Shown here one piece after another: positions 1-10,515 of a stretch of 64,000 nt of DNA. Made by a program: the position numbers and the translations under genes. Under the pieces are notes generated by a model, which ran no database searches, was not told where the DNA came from, and saw only the letters and a list, made by a program, of their open reading frames with translations. Numbering within the stretch: position 1 is the stretch's first letter; the number at the start of each line of letters is the position of its first letter. Source of the DNA: Tenrec ecaudatus (Eukaryota; Chordata; Mammalia; Afrosoricida; Tenrecidae); NCBI RefSeq assembly GCF_050624435.1, contig NC_134536.1, forward strand, positions 127,496,758 to 127,560,757, given 5' to 3'.

Positions 1-165
1 CAGTGGGCTGCTAACCACAAAGTCAGCAATTTGAAACCACCAGCTGCTCCTGGGGAGAAAGACAGGAGTTCTACTCCCATAAACCCATGGGAGCAGTTCT
101 ACCCTGTCCTATAGTGTTGCTAGGAATTGAGATCAACTTGATGGCAGTGAGGGGTTTTTTTTGGA
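1..165 (+). repeat. AfroSINE-type SINE, 5' end cut by window edge
   Basis: The segment follows the tRNA-derived afrotherian SINE pattern: a GGGCTGCTAACC box, AGGTCAGCAG-like and CCACCAGCTGCTCC boxes, GAGAAAGA, TTCTACTCCC, and the tail AACTTGATGGCAGTGAGGGG followed by a T-rich run. Roughly the first 20 bases of the SINE are missing at the window edge. It is non-coding and was mobilised by LINE machinery. Confidence 0.85.
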
Positions 166-1095
166 GGGGGGAGGGTTTGGGGGCAGTGTACCTCTGTCAG
201 TAGCCTTCTAGAGAATGAATGAAGCAATTACTAAAGAAAAAAGAGGAAAGGCAAAACAGGCTTCTATGAGTAACTAATACTATTATAACTAATAATGTTG
301 TGCCCAGCAATGTTGTCATTCCATTTAGAAAGATCTTATAAAACAATTGTGTTGTTAGGATTCAGTTAATCTAAGAAACACTACACGTAAGCAATCCACA
401 ATTCTATATTATTCTATGATTTAAATTGGGAATAAACATTACTAAGGATCCTGTCTGGTCTGACTCGGGTCGGGGTGGGGGCCCCTGCCAGAGCCAGGGA
501 TTGACATCTTGAGTTACCTACTTGCAATCCTAGTGACATGCTGTCACCTACCACCGACAGAGGCCTTTTCTAGGTCGGGTGCCACGGCAGATGGGATCCT
601 CCCTTGGCAGCCAGCTGCGTTTTCAAAATAGAAGACGGAATTTGAGCATTAGCTCTCAAGGTCACCCAGACAGTAAGAAGCAAACCAGACTCATCTCCGC
701 CCCTATGCCCTGCAAATCCTCCACTCTTCCCACCACAACTTCAACTCATCTGATTAGCTCATCCTCCCCAGCATCTCAGAAACCTAGCCGGAAGCTGTTC
801 TCAAAGTCTACCTTGAACACCTAAATTCAAATGGGAAACTCATTTCTCCTGTGGTGAAGTGAAATAAGATTTTAGATTTTTATTTAATGATTCTATTTTC
901 CTTCTTCTTAATGATTATAAAAGAAATAGGAGGTCAGTGTAGAAATCTTGGAAAATGTAAAAGAAATCTTTTTAAAGCCCATACTCAAAACAAACTTCTA
1001 TTGTATTCTATTTTTTCTTTGTAAACAAAAATCCAGAGGTCAACTACTGTATACACACACACACTTATTTTTTCCTGCTTTTTCCTTTTCTGTGC
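166..1095. other. AT-rich interval without recognised gene
   Basis: I see no exon or clear repeat here apart from a short CA run near 1052. The 81-codon open frame at 579-824 has no family features and is not called. Confidence 0.5.
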
Positions 1096-1099
1096 ACAT

Positions 1100-1600
1100 T
1101 GTGATAGTTACATAATCTGCTGTCAATTTGAGTGAAGGGGTGGAGTTCAGTCTATCACTCAGGTCGCAGCTTGATGACCTCATTAGGAGGCACTAAGGAG
1201 ACAAATAGCCCGCTGGAGGCGGGACACACACTCACTCCCTGTGACACGTCACTGACGATGAGCCTGATGGAGCTACACTGATGCAGCCAGAGCCCTGGAG
1301 CTGGAGGAGCCACGTGGAGACCCTGCCAGTGCTGAGATGCTTCTACCACCACTGGATCCACAAGACTTCCACCCACTGGCCTGTGATCTTCCTGCACTCG
1401 GCATCATTGCATGTGTTCTCGTGAGTCTGAGGAAGAATTTATAGATTGGTATCGGACATACGGGCTAACATCAGACTTATGGACTTGATCTGGGCTGGGA
1501 TGTTTTCTCAACGTTCAATTGCTCTTGTTTATAAAGCTCTTTCTTATACACATGTGCGTGTCTATGGATTTGTTTCTCTAACATACACAGGTTCATTAAC
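1100..1600 (+). repeat. Unclassified interspersed repeat with GATAGTTA / TTTGTTTCTCTAA ends
   Basis: The segment starts near GTGATAGTTACATAATCTGC and ends near GGATTTGTTTCTCTAACA. The same terminal motifs occur in reverse orientation at 24150-24662 and related ones at 33288-33775, with different interiors. The class (DNA transposon or LTR-like) is not settled. Confidence 0.5.
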
Positions 1601-1609
1601 ACAATTGGA

Positions 1610-3150
1610 ATGAAGCTTTCCCTACAGCTTTGACTCCTGCTTCTTTAAAAGTTTAGCATTCGATGCTGGGCATTTCCCTCAGCAAGCTTTAAAACCACGT
1701 GTTAGCCTGCTGAACCATCCCACCATTGAACGGGGAACAGTTTTATTTCAGAAATGTTAGCCAGGCATTAGCCGGGCACCAGTGGAGAAGCTGCGGGGCT
1801 TCTGCCCCACTCCTGTGTGCAAGCTCCTCGCACAGTGCGGGAACACCCACGGGGCTCGGTAGCATGTGTTTAATGGGGGGATGATTGAAACCGCAGTGAG
1901 CTGAGCCCTTCTTCTCCTATCTGCTTTCTTCTGGAAGGAGAGAGACCCCTTCCCTAACTTGCTCTGCTGGGTTCCAGTAGACCCAGGCCGAGTTGCTGGT
2001 CCGGAGTACAGGTAGTTAGGTGAATCCCAGAGGGGAAATTCTCTCTCTATGTTTGGAGGCCTGTGAACAGAGGAACTGCCCCTTCCTCTACCTTTCTGGT
2101 CACTTGGCCTTCATCTTTTGAGCTCGGTTTAGATGCCATCCTGCTCGTGTGAAGAGCCCCCCTCTGACCTCCCCCAGGCTTCCAGGGCACAGGAGTCACC
2201 TGCAGGGATCTCTGGAGGGGTGGCGCTCGGTACCTCGATTCTGTTTGACCCAAGGAGCCTGAACGGGTGCTGCCCGTTTCTGGAACAGCAGCCAAAGTTA
2301 GGATGAGTGGTGTGGGGTGTGTCCCAAAGCTGGAAGCCCCCAGAAACCTGATCCACAGAGCAGCACGGCAGGCCTCCTCAGGCTAGAGGGGCGCTCCAGG
2401 GTTCCCTGGCCTGCAGGAATCTCCCTGCAGCTGTTCCCCAGATCAAGTGCTTCCAACTGAGCCTTGGCCTGGAGGCCACTGGGAACCCGTGCAGGAATGA
2501 GAGGCCTAACCTGGCTAGTGGGGCCCAATCCTGGGACCCCTGAGCTCAGCTGAAACCCCCATCCTGTGGGGGTAGGGGGAGCAGTGTTTGGGCTTTCCCT
2601 CCAGCTTTCTATTCCTGGCTCCTGGTGTTCCCTGAGCCTGTTTCCCTGGGTCTGACTGCCCACAAACAAGCTCGGGGCCGCAGGGCCACCAGGAGCATAT
2701 AGGGAGCTTACACGTGAAACACTGCATTCGAGTCACATGCAACAGCCGTCTTTGGGAGCAAAAATGATCTCGTCTCGGCAGCTTGGTACTGCCCAACTGA
2801 GCATCTGAGGTCCGCCCGCCTCCCTCCCAGGCCGGCACTTCTCCCTTGGTGCAGTCAGCAGACGCTGAGCTGAACTGCAGCTCCCTCTGCCCCCTGTGCC
2901 CGCACGACCCCTTCACGTCCACTGACTCCTCAGAGGTGGTAGAAGCAGGTATCCAACATGCTGGGGTCAACATCCCACAGAGCACAGCAGGTGGGCTCTT
3001 GGCTCTCTCCTGTCTCTGTGCCACCTGAGACCTCCAACCATAAGAAGCAGGTGCCCAGGAATATCCCGCTGAACCTGCTCCATTGCAACCCGTGGTGAGC
3101 CCATGTGCTTCTACAGTGCAGAGCTGTCGACGAGGGCTGTCCCAGCTGTG
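1610..3150. other. GC-rich interval without recognised gene
   Basis: Several overlapping open frames occur on both strands (2047-3028), as expected in GC-rich DNA with few stop codons. None shows a domain, splice-consistent boundaries or homology that I recognise. Confidence 0.45.
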
Positions 3151-3154
3151 ATCT

Positions 3155-3325
3155 TTACACGAGGAGCCTTGCTTCAGTAGTGGTTCTGGGTCAGGCTGCC
3201 AAGCTCAAGGGCCGCTCTGTAGGAGAAAGACAGGGTTTTCTTTTCCCTGAAAGATTACAGTCTCAGAAACCCACAGGGGCAGGCAGTTCTGCTATGTCCT
3301 GTAGGGTCATTAAGAGTCCTCATCG
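3155..3325 (+). repeat. AfroSINE, 5' part, split by an L1 insertion
   Basis: The SINE body is readable through GAGAAAGACAGGGTTTTC, TTACAGTCTCAGAAACCCAC and GTCCTGTAGGGTC up to GAGTCCTCATCG. Its 3' end resumes after the L1 insertion at about 4221-4250 (ACTCGATGGCAGTGAGTG). The 12 bases at 3314-3325 are duplicated at 4209-4220 with one mismatch, as expected of a target-site duplication. Confidence 0.8.
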
Positions 3326-4208
3326 TTTTTTGGGCCTCTGCTCAAGCCCTCCTTCAATGCAAGAACACTTTGCTCTAACAACCTGCATTCTATGATGTTC
3401 ACCCTCCCAGCAACATCGCTGAAGACAAAGCAGGTGTGCAAGCAAGTGTGGTGAAGAAAGCTGATGGTGCCCGGCTATCAAAAGATATAGTGTCTGGGGT
3501 CTTAAAGGCTTGAAGGTAAACAAGTGGCCATCTAGCTCAGAAGCAACAAAGCCCACATGGAAGAAGCACACCAGCCTGTGCAAGCATGAAGTGTCGACAG
3601 GTTTGGGTAACAGGTATCAGAAGACCCAAAACAAATAAACAAATGAATAAGCATATTATTGAGAATGGGGGGGGGGATTGGAGCAGAGACCCAAAACCCA
3701 TCTGTAGACAATAGGACCTCCCCTCATAGAAGGGATGAGTCAACCAGGGTGAAGTATGAAACACAATACTCCTCTGACTCCTTGAGGTTTCTCACCCCCC
3801 ACTATCATGACCCCAGTCCTGCCTTTCACTGTGGGCTAGGCCAGAGCATGTACACAGGTACAGAAAAAGCTCACAACACACAGAGTCCAGGTCAGATGAA
3901 CCCCTCAGGAACAGAAATGGGAGTCGCCATACCAGGAGGGTAGGGGGAAGGCGGGGAGAGGAGGGGGGAAGAAACCTCAGGGGAAGGGAGTCAGAGGTCC
4001 ATGTAAAATATGAAATTAATAATTTATCAAGGGGTCCCAGGGTGGGAGGGGGAGAGGGTAAAAAGAGGAGCTGATACCAAGGGCTCAAATAGAATGTAAG
4101 TGTTTAGAAAACAATGGTGGCAATATATGTACAAACATGCTTGATGCAACTGATGTCTGGGATGTTATAAGAGCTGTCAGAGCCCTCAATAAAATGATCT
4201 TTAAAAAC
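3326..4208 (+). mobile_element. 5'-truncated L1 3' UTR copy inserted in a SINE
   Basis: This carries the recurrent L1 3' UTR unit of the window: AAGCTGATGGTGCCCGGCTA, the AAGCCCACATGGAAGAAGCA box, a purine-rich stretch and the terminal CAATAAAATGATCTTTAAAAA. Flanking duplications at 3314-3325 and 4209-4220 (gaRtcctcatcg) mark the insertion into the AfroSINE. No ORF2 sequence is present. The core matches afrotherian L1 3' UTRs. Confidence 0.8.
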
Positions 4209-4254
4209 GAATCCTCATCGACTCGATGGCAGTGAGTGCAGTTTCTTGTTTTAA

Positions 4255-4430
4255 TCTTTACAAACAGGAGGGCTGGTAGTTCAAGCGCTTGGCTGCTGGC
4301 TGTTCAAACTCACTCGGGCAGCTCTGTCGATCTGCTTTTGGAAAAATTATAGCCTAGAAAACCTAGTGGCAAAGTCCTACCGTCATGCCGGGTCGCTATG
4401 AATCAGACCCCAATGGCCCCAACCACAACA
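4255..4430 (+). repeat. Diverged AfroSINE-type SINE
   Basis: The GCTTGGCTGCTGGCTG box, a GATCTGCTTTTG box, TATAGCCTAGAAAACC and GGGTCGCTATGAATCAGACC follow the SINE order with many mismatches, so this is an older copy. A further reverse-oriented fragment (CGCCAGACTTTTTTTCC) lies at about 4435-4515. Confidence 0.6.
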
Positions 4431-5215
4431 ATTTTCGCAGATGCAGGTCGCCAGACTTTTTTTCCGCAGGGCCTGTGAGTGGACTCCAACGATTAGTTTA
4501 GACTATCGCATAGTCCTTGCATGTTCCGCTTGGGTCTTGATGATCCGCAGGAGTTGCAAGGTGCTATGCTATTGAGGGGAGGAGGTTGAGACGCTAATGC
4601 CTCTCCTGCCTGCATCCCCACCCCTCATCTGTAGTGAATCAGCCTTCTCCTCCTCCTCCAATGCCGAGAATAACGTCACCCCCTTCCTTTAAGATGCTCA
4701 TCCCACAAATGGCCACCAGGGGACAGTGGACACCAGGGCATGGGAAACGAAAGGCGAGTCCAGCACTACTGAAGGGCAGTCATTTTCAACCAGGACCAGG
4801 CACCTCTGGACTGACTTGAGGAAGAACCTGGGGAAGATTGCCTCCTGGCGGAGGGGGGCTTTTCGGCCCAATCTAAGTACAATGCAAAAAAGGGCTGGCG
4901 AGGGGAGCTGGTGGCCTTAGGAAACTCGCCCCTGGAAAAGTGGGAGCACAGAACTTGACTTTTACATGGGATTAGAAAAAGTAAATGCGCGCTGATGTGA
5001 AGGGACTGGCCCACCTGAAAACGCCGCTAGGTGGCGTGAGCCCTTGCACAAACCATAGGTATATCAGGTGGGGAAGGGCCAGTGCTACACTGTGCGCCAC
5101 ACCTGTGGTTAAGGCTGATTTCAGCTCCGGGTGTGAGCGATGGCAGGGCAAGGCTTGGCCAGCTGGTGCAGTTCATTTGATGTGGTTCCTACTTTTATTA
5201 AATAGCCATGCTCAG

Positions 5216-5365
5216 TGAAGGAGCCTTGGCAGAGCAGGACTGCTAACCTCAAGGTCAACGGTTCAAAACCACCAGCTGCTCCTCGGGAGAAAGACAAGGT
5301 TTTCTACTCCCGAAAAGAGTTACAGCCTCAGAAACCTGCGTGAGCAGTTCTGCCATGCCCTAGAG
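5216..5365 (+). repeat. AfroSINE split by a SPIN element
   Basis: The SINE runs from GGAGCCTTGGCAGAGCAGGA through CACCAGCTGCTCCTCGGGAG to GCCATGCCCTAGAG, then is interrupted by SPIN. It continues after 5505 with GGTGGGGATGAGCCGACATG and GGCTGTGAGTTTATG. The eight bases before SPIN (ccctagag) recur after it (tcctagag). Confidence 0.8.
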
Positions 5366-5497
5366 CAGGGGTTCTCAACCTTCCTCATGCCGTGACCCTT
5401 TGATACAGTGCCTCATGGGGTGGTAACATTATTGTCGCTGCTACTTCATCACTGTCATTTTGCTACTGCTATGAATTGGGCGACCCCTGTGAAAGGG
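5366..5497 (-). mobile_element. SPIN (hAT) non-autonomous transposon, one end deleted
   Basis: The element opens with CAGGGGTTCTCAACCTTCCT and contains GCTACTTCATCACTGTCATT and GGGCGACCCCTGTGAAAGGG, which is the SPIN pattern read from its second terminus. The last 45 or so bases, including one terminal inverted repeat, are missing. It sits inside an AfroSINE and is flanked by an 8-bp duplication with one mismatch (5358-5365 and 5498-5505), the hAT duplication size. Confidence 0.8.
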
Positions 5498-5789
5498 TCC
5501 TAGAGGGTGGGGATGAGCCGACATGGAAGAGGTGGCTGTGAGTTTATGCTCAGCAAGACATCTTGATTTTTTTTTAATGAATTCTAGTTACATAGCAGTT
5601 CATATTTTAAAATGGCAGCATACTTGTTGGTAACCATTTAGGGGGGCTCTTCTCTGTGCCTGGGGAAAAGGGAGACTCTACGGAGCAGTTTAACTGCGGG
5701 TCACAGGGTCCCCGGGAGTCAGAATTGCCTCAGTGACAGCTGGTTCTTAGCTTTCCATGCCAAGCAGAGTGTTAGATGCTCACCTTCAT

Positions 5790-5905
5790 TTCCTCCTTCT
5801 AACAATCCAATGGGGTGGGCACCCCACTTAGCCCCATTCTTTCCAAGCCTGAGTCTGGAGAGGTTGAGTAACTTCTCCAAGGTCCCAAGTTCTCAGAAAG
5901 CCCAG
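5790..5905 (-). repeat. MIR-like ancient SINE fragment
   Basis: GAGAGGTTGAGTAACTTCTC followed by CAAGGTCCCAAG, preceded by CCCCATTCTTTCC, resembles the reverse complement of the MIR core. Divergence is high, so the boundaries are approximate. Confidence 0.45.
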
Positions 5906-6230
5906 CCAATAAACAACACAGTCCCACACCTGTGCTCTGCAGAGCCAGGCCCCTGTGCTTACTGGCTGGTTAAGGTCTCCACCATGGGGCTAATGACCAA
6001 TCAGCAGAATTCTGCCCTTATCTGTTGCTCTAGTGACCTCTAAGGACTTGAACCAGAAGTTTGGAGCCTGCGAAGAATCAGACTTCCATTCCCTGGAAGC
6101 CTGTTGGATGCTGGTGTTAGGTAGCCAGAATAGGGACTATAGTTGGGGTGGGGTGGGGGATAGGGAGGTGTCTCATCAGATGCCTGCATAGGGCCACAAC
6201 AAAGGGGCTGGAGGAAAATCAAGCAACCAT

Positions 6231-6668
6231 GAGACACCTATGGAAAGATCCAAACTGAGGATGCTCAGACACAAGACCCCTAGGCCCAGCTGGGAGGTCC
6301 ACCTGGGTGCACAGACTAGGTCCAGCCATATGACATCACCCAGGTGTGGCCAATACCTTCAACCATGCCTCCCCAGCTGGAGGAGGAAAGAGGCTGCCAC
6401 GGGAAGGCCAAGCTTCTACTCCTCTTTGACTGCGTTCTTGTTAGGGTGTGCCCTTGCAGGACGGGGCTGCACACACCCTGCCTGGCCCTGAGCTCCCCCT
6501 CACGCCTCTCTCTCAGGGCGCTCCTGGGATTTCCTGTGGATACCTGTAACTTCCCTTTTCCTCATAAAAGTCACTTGGATTCACGACGATGCTTCTGCTG
6601 CACGAATTCTTTCAGGTGACTGCAAACACCCTGGCTTGGGTCAGGGGCCCCTGGGTCCTCAAAGTAAC
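6231..6668 (+). mobile_element. LTR-like segment, probable solo LTR
   Basis: The segment ends in a U3/R-like region with CCTCATAAAAGTCACTTGGA, then GCACGAATTCTTTCAGGTG. The reverse complement of 34023-34465 carries the same core (CTCATAAAACTCACTTGGAT and TGAATTCTTTCTC), so the two are copies of one family. No retroviral gene sequence lies next to either. The TG and CA ends at 6231 and 6668 are plausible but no target duplication was found. Confidence 0.5.
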
Positions 6669-6704
6669 ATCCCTGCTGGCCAACACATCAGAAAGCCACC
6701 TCTT

Positions 6705-6782
6705 TCGTCCACGGAGCAGCTGGTGGGTTCAAACTGCTGACCTTGGGGTTCGCAGCCCAACAGTACACCACCAGGGCTCCTG
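6705..6782 (-). repeat. AfroSINE fragment, tRNA-related end
   Basis: GTTCAAACTGCTGACCTTGG and CACCACCAGGGCTCC are the reverse complement of the SINE promoter half. Only the 5' half is present. Confidence 0.7.
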
Positions 6783-6859
6783 CTTGATTGAATGACTCTC
6801 TCAGGAAACTCCTGACCCCTCCGTCTTGTGAGGGATCCGTGAGGGGCAGGAGGCACTCT

Positions 6860-7560
6860 TGGGGGGCTTCAAGGGTGGGGAGGCACCTGGTTCACTTTGA
6901 CCTTGGCTGGTCACAGGGCTGGCCCTGCTGGTTTCTTCCCAGGCACTTTCTTGCTGGGAGGCAGGATGTCTGGAATCTAAAGGGCAACCTGTGGATTGGG
7001 GTGCCAAGGTCCTGTGGGCTCCTGGCTCCTGCTATGGCTTTAAGGGGAAAGGTGCTCCTTGGCGCCCTCCTGGAGTCCTACCACAGTGTGCCAGGGGCGC
7101 CAGCTCCTGTGTTACCTACCACGCTTCCTCTGCCTCCCCCACCCCCGCCGTTCCCAGTCCGCGCGCCTTCTCCTCCTGGGTGAAAACACCAATTACATTG
7201 GATTGGGCCTTCCCCTCCTCTAGGATGACTTCATGTGAGCCTAACTGATGACATCATTCAAGGCCCTCCTTCCGGAGTCACGCTGACAAGGACAAGGGTG
7301 AGGACCCCAACATCTCTCTCGGAGAGAAAGCTCAGCCCTCGCCGCACCCCGAGTAGAGACCGGGGAGAAGAGAAAAGCACACCCCAGGCTGTAACGCCCG
7401 GGCACAACAGCAGGGAGCATGCCCCGTCCGCGCCGTCCTCACTGTTCCCCCCCTCCAGCAGACACATATCCGGATGCTGAATTGGCCAGGCCCGAACTTA
7501 TCCGTCACCTGGACAACAGTCTTCTGTCAGGGCAGCTTGTAGACGCAAAGCATATAAATG
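6860..7560. other. GC-rich interval without recognised gene
   Basis: Open frames on both strands (6788-7183, 6991-7248, 7235-7480) reflect high GC. TGATGACATCATT near 7246 resembles an ATF/AP-1 site, but there is no further support for a promoter. Confidence 0.35.
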
Positions 7561-7561
7561 A

Positions 7562-7790
7562 ATCTTTTTTTTTAATCATTTTATTGGGGGCTCTTATATC
7601 TCTTATCACAATCCCTACATCCATCCATGGTGTCAAGCACATCTGTACATTTGTTGCCATCGTCATTCTCAAAACATCTGCTTTCTACTTGAGTCCTTGG
7701 TATCCGCTCCGCATCCCCCCCCCCGCCCCGCCCGCCCTTCCTCCCTCATGAACCCTTGATAGTTTATAAATTGTTATTATATCTTTAAGG
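7562..7790 (-). mobile_element. 5'-truncated L1 3' UTR copy
   Basis: The poly(T) start TTTTTTTTTAATCATTTTAT followed by GTGTCAAGCACATCTGTACA, TTTCTACTTGAGTCCTTGG and ATGAACCCTTGATAGTTTAT is the reverse complement of the L1 3' terminus found elsewhere in the window. Only about 230 bases are present. Confidence 0.85.
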
Positions 7791-8549
7791 GATTTTAAGT
7801 GTAGAAGGATCAGGGTATCACATCTTAGTGTCTCCCTCCAGGGCACAGGCTCTCCACCTTCGGGGGGTGGGGATGAGGTGGGGTCCAAGGACTTGAGAGG
7901 GGATGAAATGACATCTTTGTGCGCCCCCCTCTCTCTAACCGGTGGTGCAGGGGTGAACGCACTGAGCTGCAAGCTGACTGACAGGTGAGCGATGCAGCCA
8001 CCGCGCTGCTCCAAGGAGAGAGGAATGGCAGGAGGAGCCAGACAACCTTGGACCCTGGACGGGCCCTTCTGCTGCATCCTGTGCGGCTGTGTGAGCCTGA
8101 ATCAAATCAGATGCAATACGTTGGGCTTGTTCTAACTGAAACAAAACAAACAAACACATGTCCATCTCCGCTGATGCCGATGGTCTAGGAGGAAGTTCAG
8201 GTTCGCCATAGCAACGGCGTTGCCTTCCCTCAAAATCACAAGTGGCTTCAGATCTCATTACAGTTCTGGGAGATCAAGATAGCACATGCACCCATCACAT
8301 TACAGGGACCGTCATATATAGACTCGGTGCCACACCCGCTGGCTAACGGCTCATCAAGCAGCACGTAGATCCATGTCTTACTACATCACAGAAGTTTCCA
8401 CATCGGAGAGATGTTTTTCTGCTGAAGCGCGGGCTGTACAAAGTTGGCCTCTTAATTTGGAGCAGGAGAGGGTGCTGTGTGCAAGCAAGCTGAGTGTCAT
8501 CATGAGAAACGTTGCCTTAGGAATGTTGTCGTGCCTGACATCACAGAGA

Positions 8550-9000
8550 CCAACGTTCCTCAACCTTCCTCATGCCACGACCCTTCCAGATAGTTCTTCA
8601 TGGGCGGGTGACCCCCAACCACCACATTGTTTTCACCGCCGCTTCATCACTGTTGTTTTGCTACTGTGATGAATCGCCATGTAAAGATCTGATATGCAGG
8701 ATGTATTTTCATTGTTACAAATTGAACGTAATGAAATCATAGGGACAAAAAACAATATGTAATTATACATTGTGAAATATATATCTCTAATGACAAATCA
8801 CCGAAATGCTGTCTTGAAGCATGGTGCAGCATGGGTAACAGTCTTCATGCCAGGTACTCCTAGGTGGGTGTATCTGCATGGGGGTGGTCAGTGGACCTGC
8901 CTGGAGACAGACAGAGGAGCGGCGTCTCGGTTCCTCAGACATTTGGAAATATGTGTTTTCCGATGGCCTTAGGCAACCCCTGTGAAAGGGTCATCCGACC
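8550..9000 (-). mobile_element. SPIN (hAT) long non-autonomous copy, one end missing
   Basis: The copy runs from CAACGTTCCTCAACCTTCCT through CTGATATGCAGGATGTATTT, TTGTCTTGAAGCATGGTGCA, GCATGGGTAACAGTCTTCAT and GTTTTCCGATGGCCTTAGGC to AAAGGGTCATCCGACC. This matches the longer SPIN derivative, which is also present as a complete copy at 62913-63389. The terminus after 9000 is replaced by an RTE fragment. Confidence 0.85.
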
Positions 9001-9015
9001 AGAGAATCAAGGGCG

Positions 9016-9365
9016 TTTTTGAATTATGGGGTTGATAAAGAATATTGACAGTCCCGCGGACGGCCAGAAGAACAAACTAATCTGTCTTGGAAGAATACAG
9101 CCAGAAGGCCCCCATAGAAGCCAGGGCGTCAAGACTCCGCCTCACAAGCAGGAGAGACGAGGCCCTGGAGCAGGGCATCATGCTTGGTCAAGGAGAAGGT
9201 CGGCAAACAGAGGAAGGCCCTTGATGAGGTGAACTGACCCCGTGGCTACAAGCGTGGGCTGACACCTGAGAGTTGGGCAGATGGCACCCCAGGCAGGGTT
9301 GTGCTCTGCCGTCCATGGGTCGCTGTGAGTTGGAACCAACCGCACCGCACCTCAGCACAATGATA
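9016..9365 (+). mobile_element. RTE/BovB-type LINE, 3' end
   Basis: The segment encodes a decayed RTE C-terminus (frame around 9026-9232: AGAATATTGACAGTCCCGCG, TCTTGGAAGAATACAGCCAG) and ends in GTCGCTGTGAGTTGGAACCA. The same region occurs in the larger element at about 17860-18196. Confidence 0.8.
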
Positions 9366-9447
9366 GACCAGAATAAACAATTGCCACCGGTGTTTCAAGT
9401 GCCCACTCCAGCGAGGTGAATTCGTCTCACCGCGGGGTGCACCACGA

Positions 9448-9505
9448 CCACCAGCACCTCCAGAACTTTTTGCCATCCACCAGCACCTCCAGAACTTTTT
9501 GCCAT
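9448..9505. repeat. Perfect 29-bp tandem duplication
   Basis: Two identical head-to-tail units, 9448-9476 and 9477-9505, each contain CCACCAGCACCTCCAGAACT followed by TTTTGCCAT. There is no third unit and no spacer, so this is a local duplication and not an array. Confidence 0.9.
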
Positions 9506-9514
9506 GCAAACCGA

Positions 9515-9680
9515 AGCTGCTTGTTGCAGTGATAAAGTTGGTTCCAACTCATAGTGACCGGATGTACCACAGAACGAAGGCCTGCCTCACAATTGTCCTC
9601 ACGCTTGGACCCGTGGCTGCAGGCCACCGTGTCCATCCATCTTGTCCAGGGCCTTCCTCTTTTTCACTGTCCCTCTGCTT
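9515..9680 (-). mobile_element. RTE/BovB-type LINE 3' end, reverse orientation
   Basis: GTTGGTTCCAACTCATAGTG, CAGAACGAAGGCCTGCCTCA and GGCTGCAGGCCACCGTGTCC are the reverse complement of the RTE 3' region also seen at 9016-9365. The two copies face each other about 150 bases apart. Confidence 0.7.
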
Positions 9681-9974
9681 TACCCAGCGAGGAGGACTTG
9701 AACCAGACGTTTCCAGCCCCCGGTAACCAGTGATTACTTTAGCCTCTCTGTATTTACCTATTCTGCAGTGAACTTTCTTAGTTTCCGTTTATTTGGGGAT
9801 TTAATTTCACCCTCATTAAACAACTTACATATATTTTTATGGACCCATCTCACTCGTTCCAATATACCCCTTCCCCTCCCATACAGTTCTGTTGTTCATT
9901 CCCATCAGTCCACCTTCATTTTTGCAGGGGTGCTTTGTCAGAGACCGACTGTGCTTTGTTTGACTGCTTTTTTT

Positions 9975-10327
9975 TTTTTTCTTTCAGCGCTTTAAACACG
10001 TTGCCCGCCCTCTTCTGACCTCCATGGTTCCCCAGGAGAAATCAGAAGTTAATCCTCATGAAGAGCCCTTGCATGTGATGACTTGCTTCTCTCTTGCTGC
10101 GTTTGGGGTTCTTTGGTTTTCAGCAGTCTAACCATAATGTCCCTCCATGTGGGGCTCTTTGGGCATATCCTACTTGAAGTTGAACTTCCTGGGTCTGGAG
10201 CTTCCTATCTTTCATCCTGTGTGGGAGTTTGGGGGCATTTCTTCTCCAAATATTCTCTCTGCCCCTCTAGTGAATCGTTTGTTTCAGTTCATGTTCTTTT
10301 GAGTGCTGAAACTTGTTTGGATTCTTG
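9975..10327. repeat. Ancient LINE-like repeat, split by an L1 insertion
   Basis: Phrases such as GGAGAAATCAGAAGTTAATC, TGATGACTTGCTTCTCTCTT and CATATCCTACTTGAAGTTG resemble an old mammalian LINE-derived repeat. The sequence resumes after 10516. Class and orientation are uncertain. Confidence 0.35.
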
Positions 10328-10342
10328 GTATAAATTCTCTTT

Positions 10343-10500
10343 TAAAAAAAATCATTTTATTAGGGTCTCGTAAAACTCTTATCACAATCCCTACATCCAT
10401 CCATGGTGTCAAGCACATCTGTACATTTGTTGCCATCATCCTTCTCAAAGCATTTGTTTTCTACTTGAGCCCTTGGTATCAGCTCCTCATTTTACCTCCT
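10343..10500 (-). mobile_element. Short L1 3' UTR insertion with perfect target duplication
   Basis: Between two identical 15-mers (gtataaattctcttt at 10328-10342 and 10501-10515) lies a reverse-oriented L1 3' end beginning AAAAAAATCATTTTATTAGG. Only about 158 bases of the element were inserted, a strongly 5'-truncated event. Confidence 0.9.
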
Positions 10501-10515
10501 GTATAAATTCTCTTT

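Noticed and set aside
9448..9505. CRISPR-like direct repeat
   Set aside because: Two head-to-tail copies without spacers in a mammalian genome; a simple tandem duplication.
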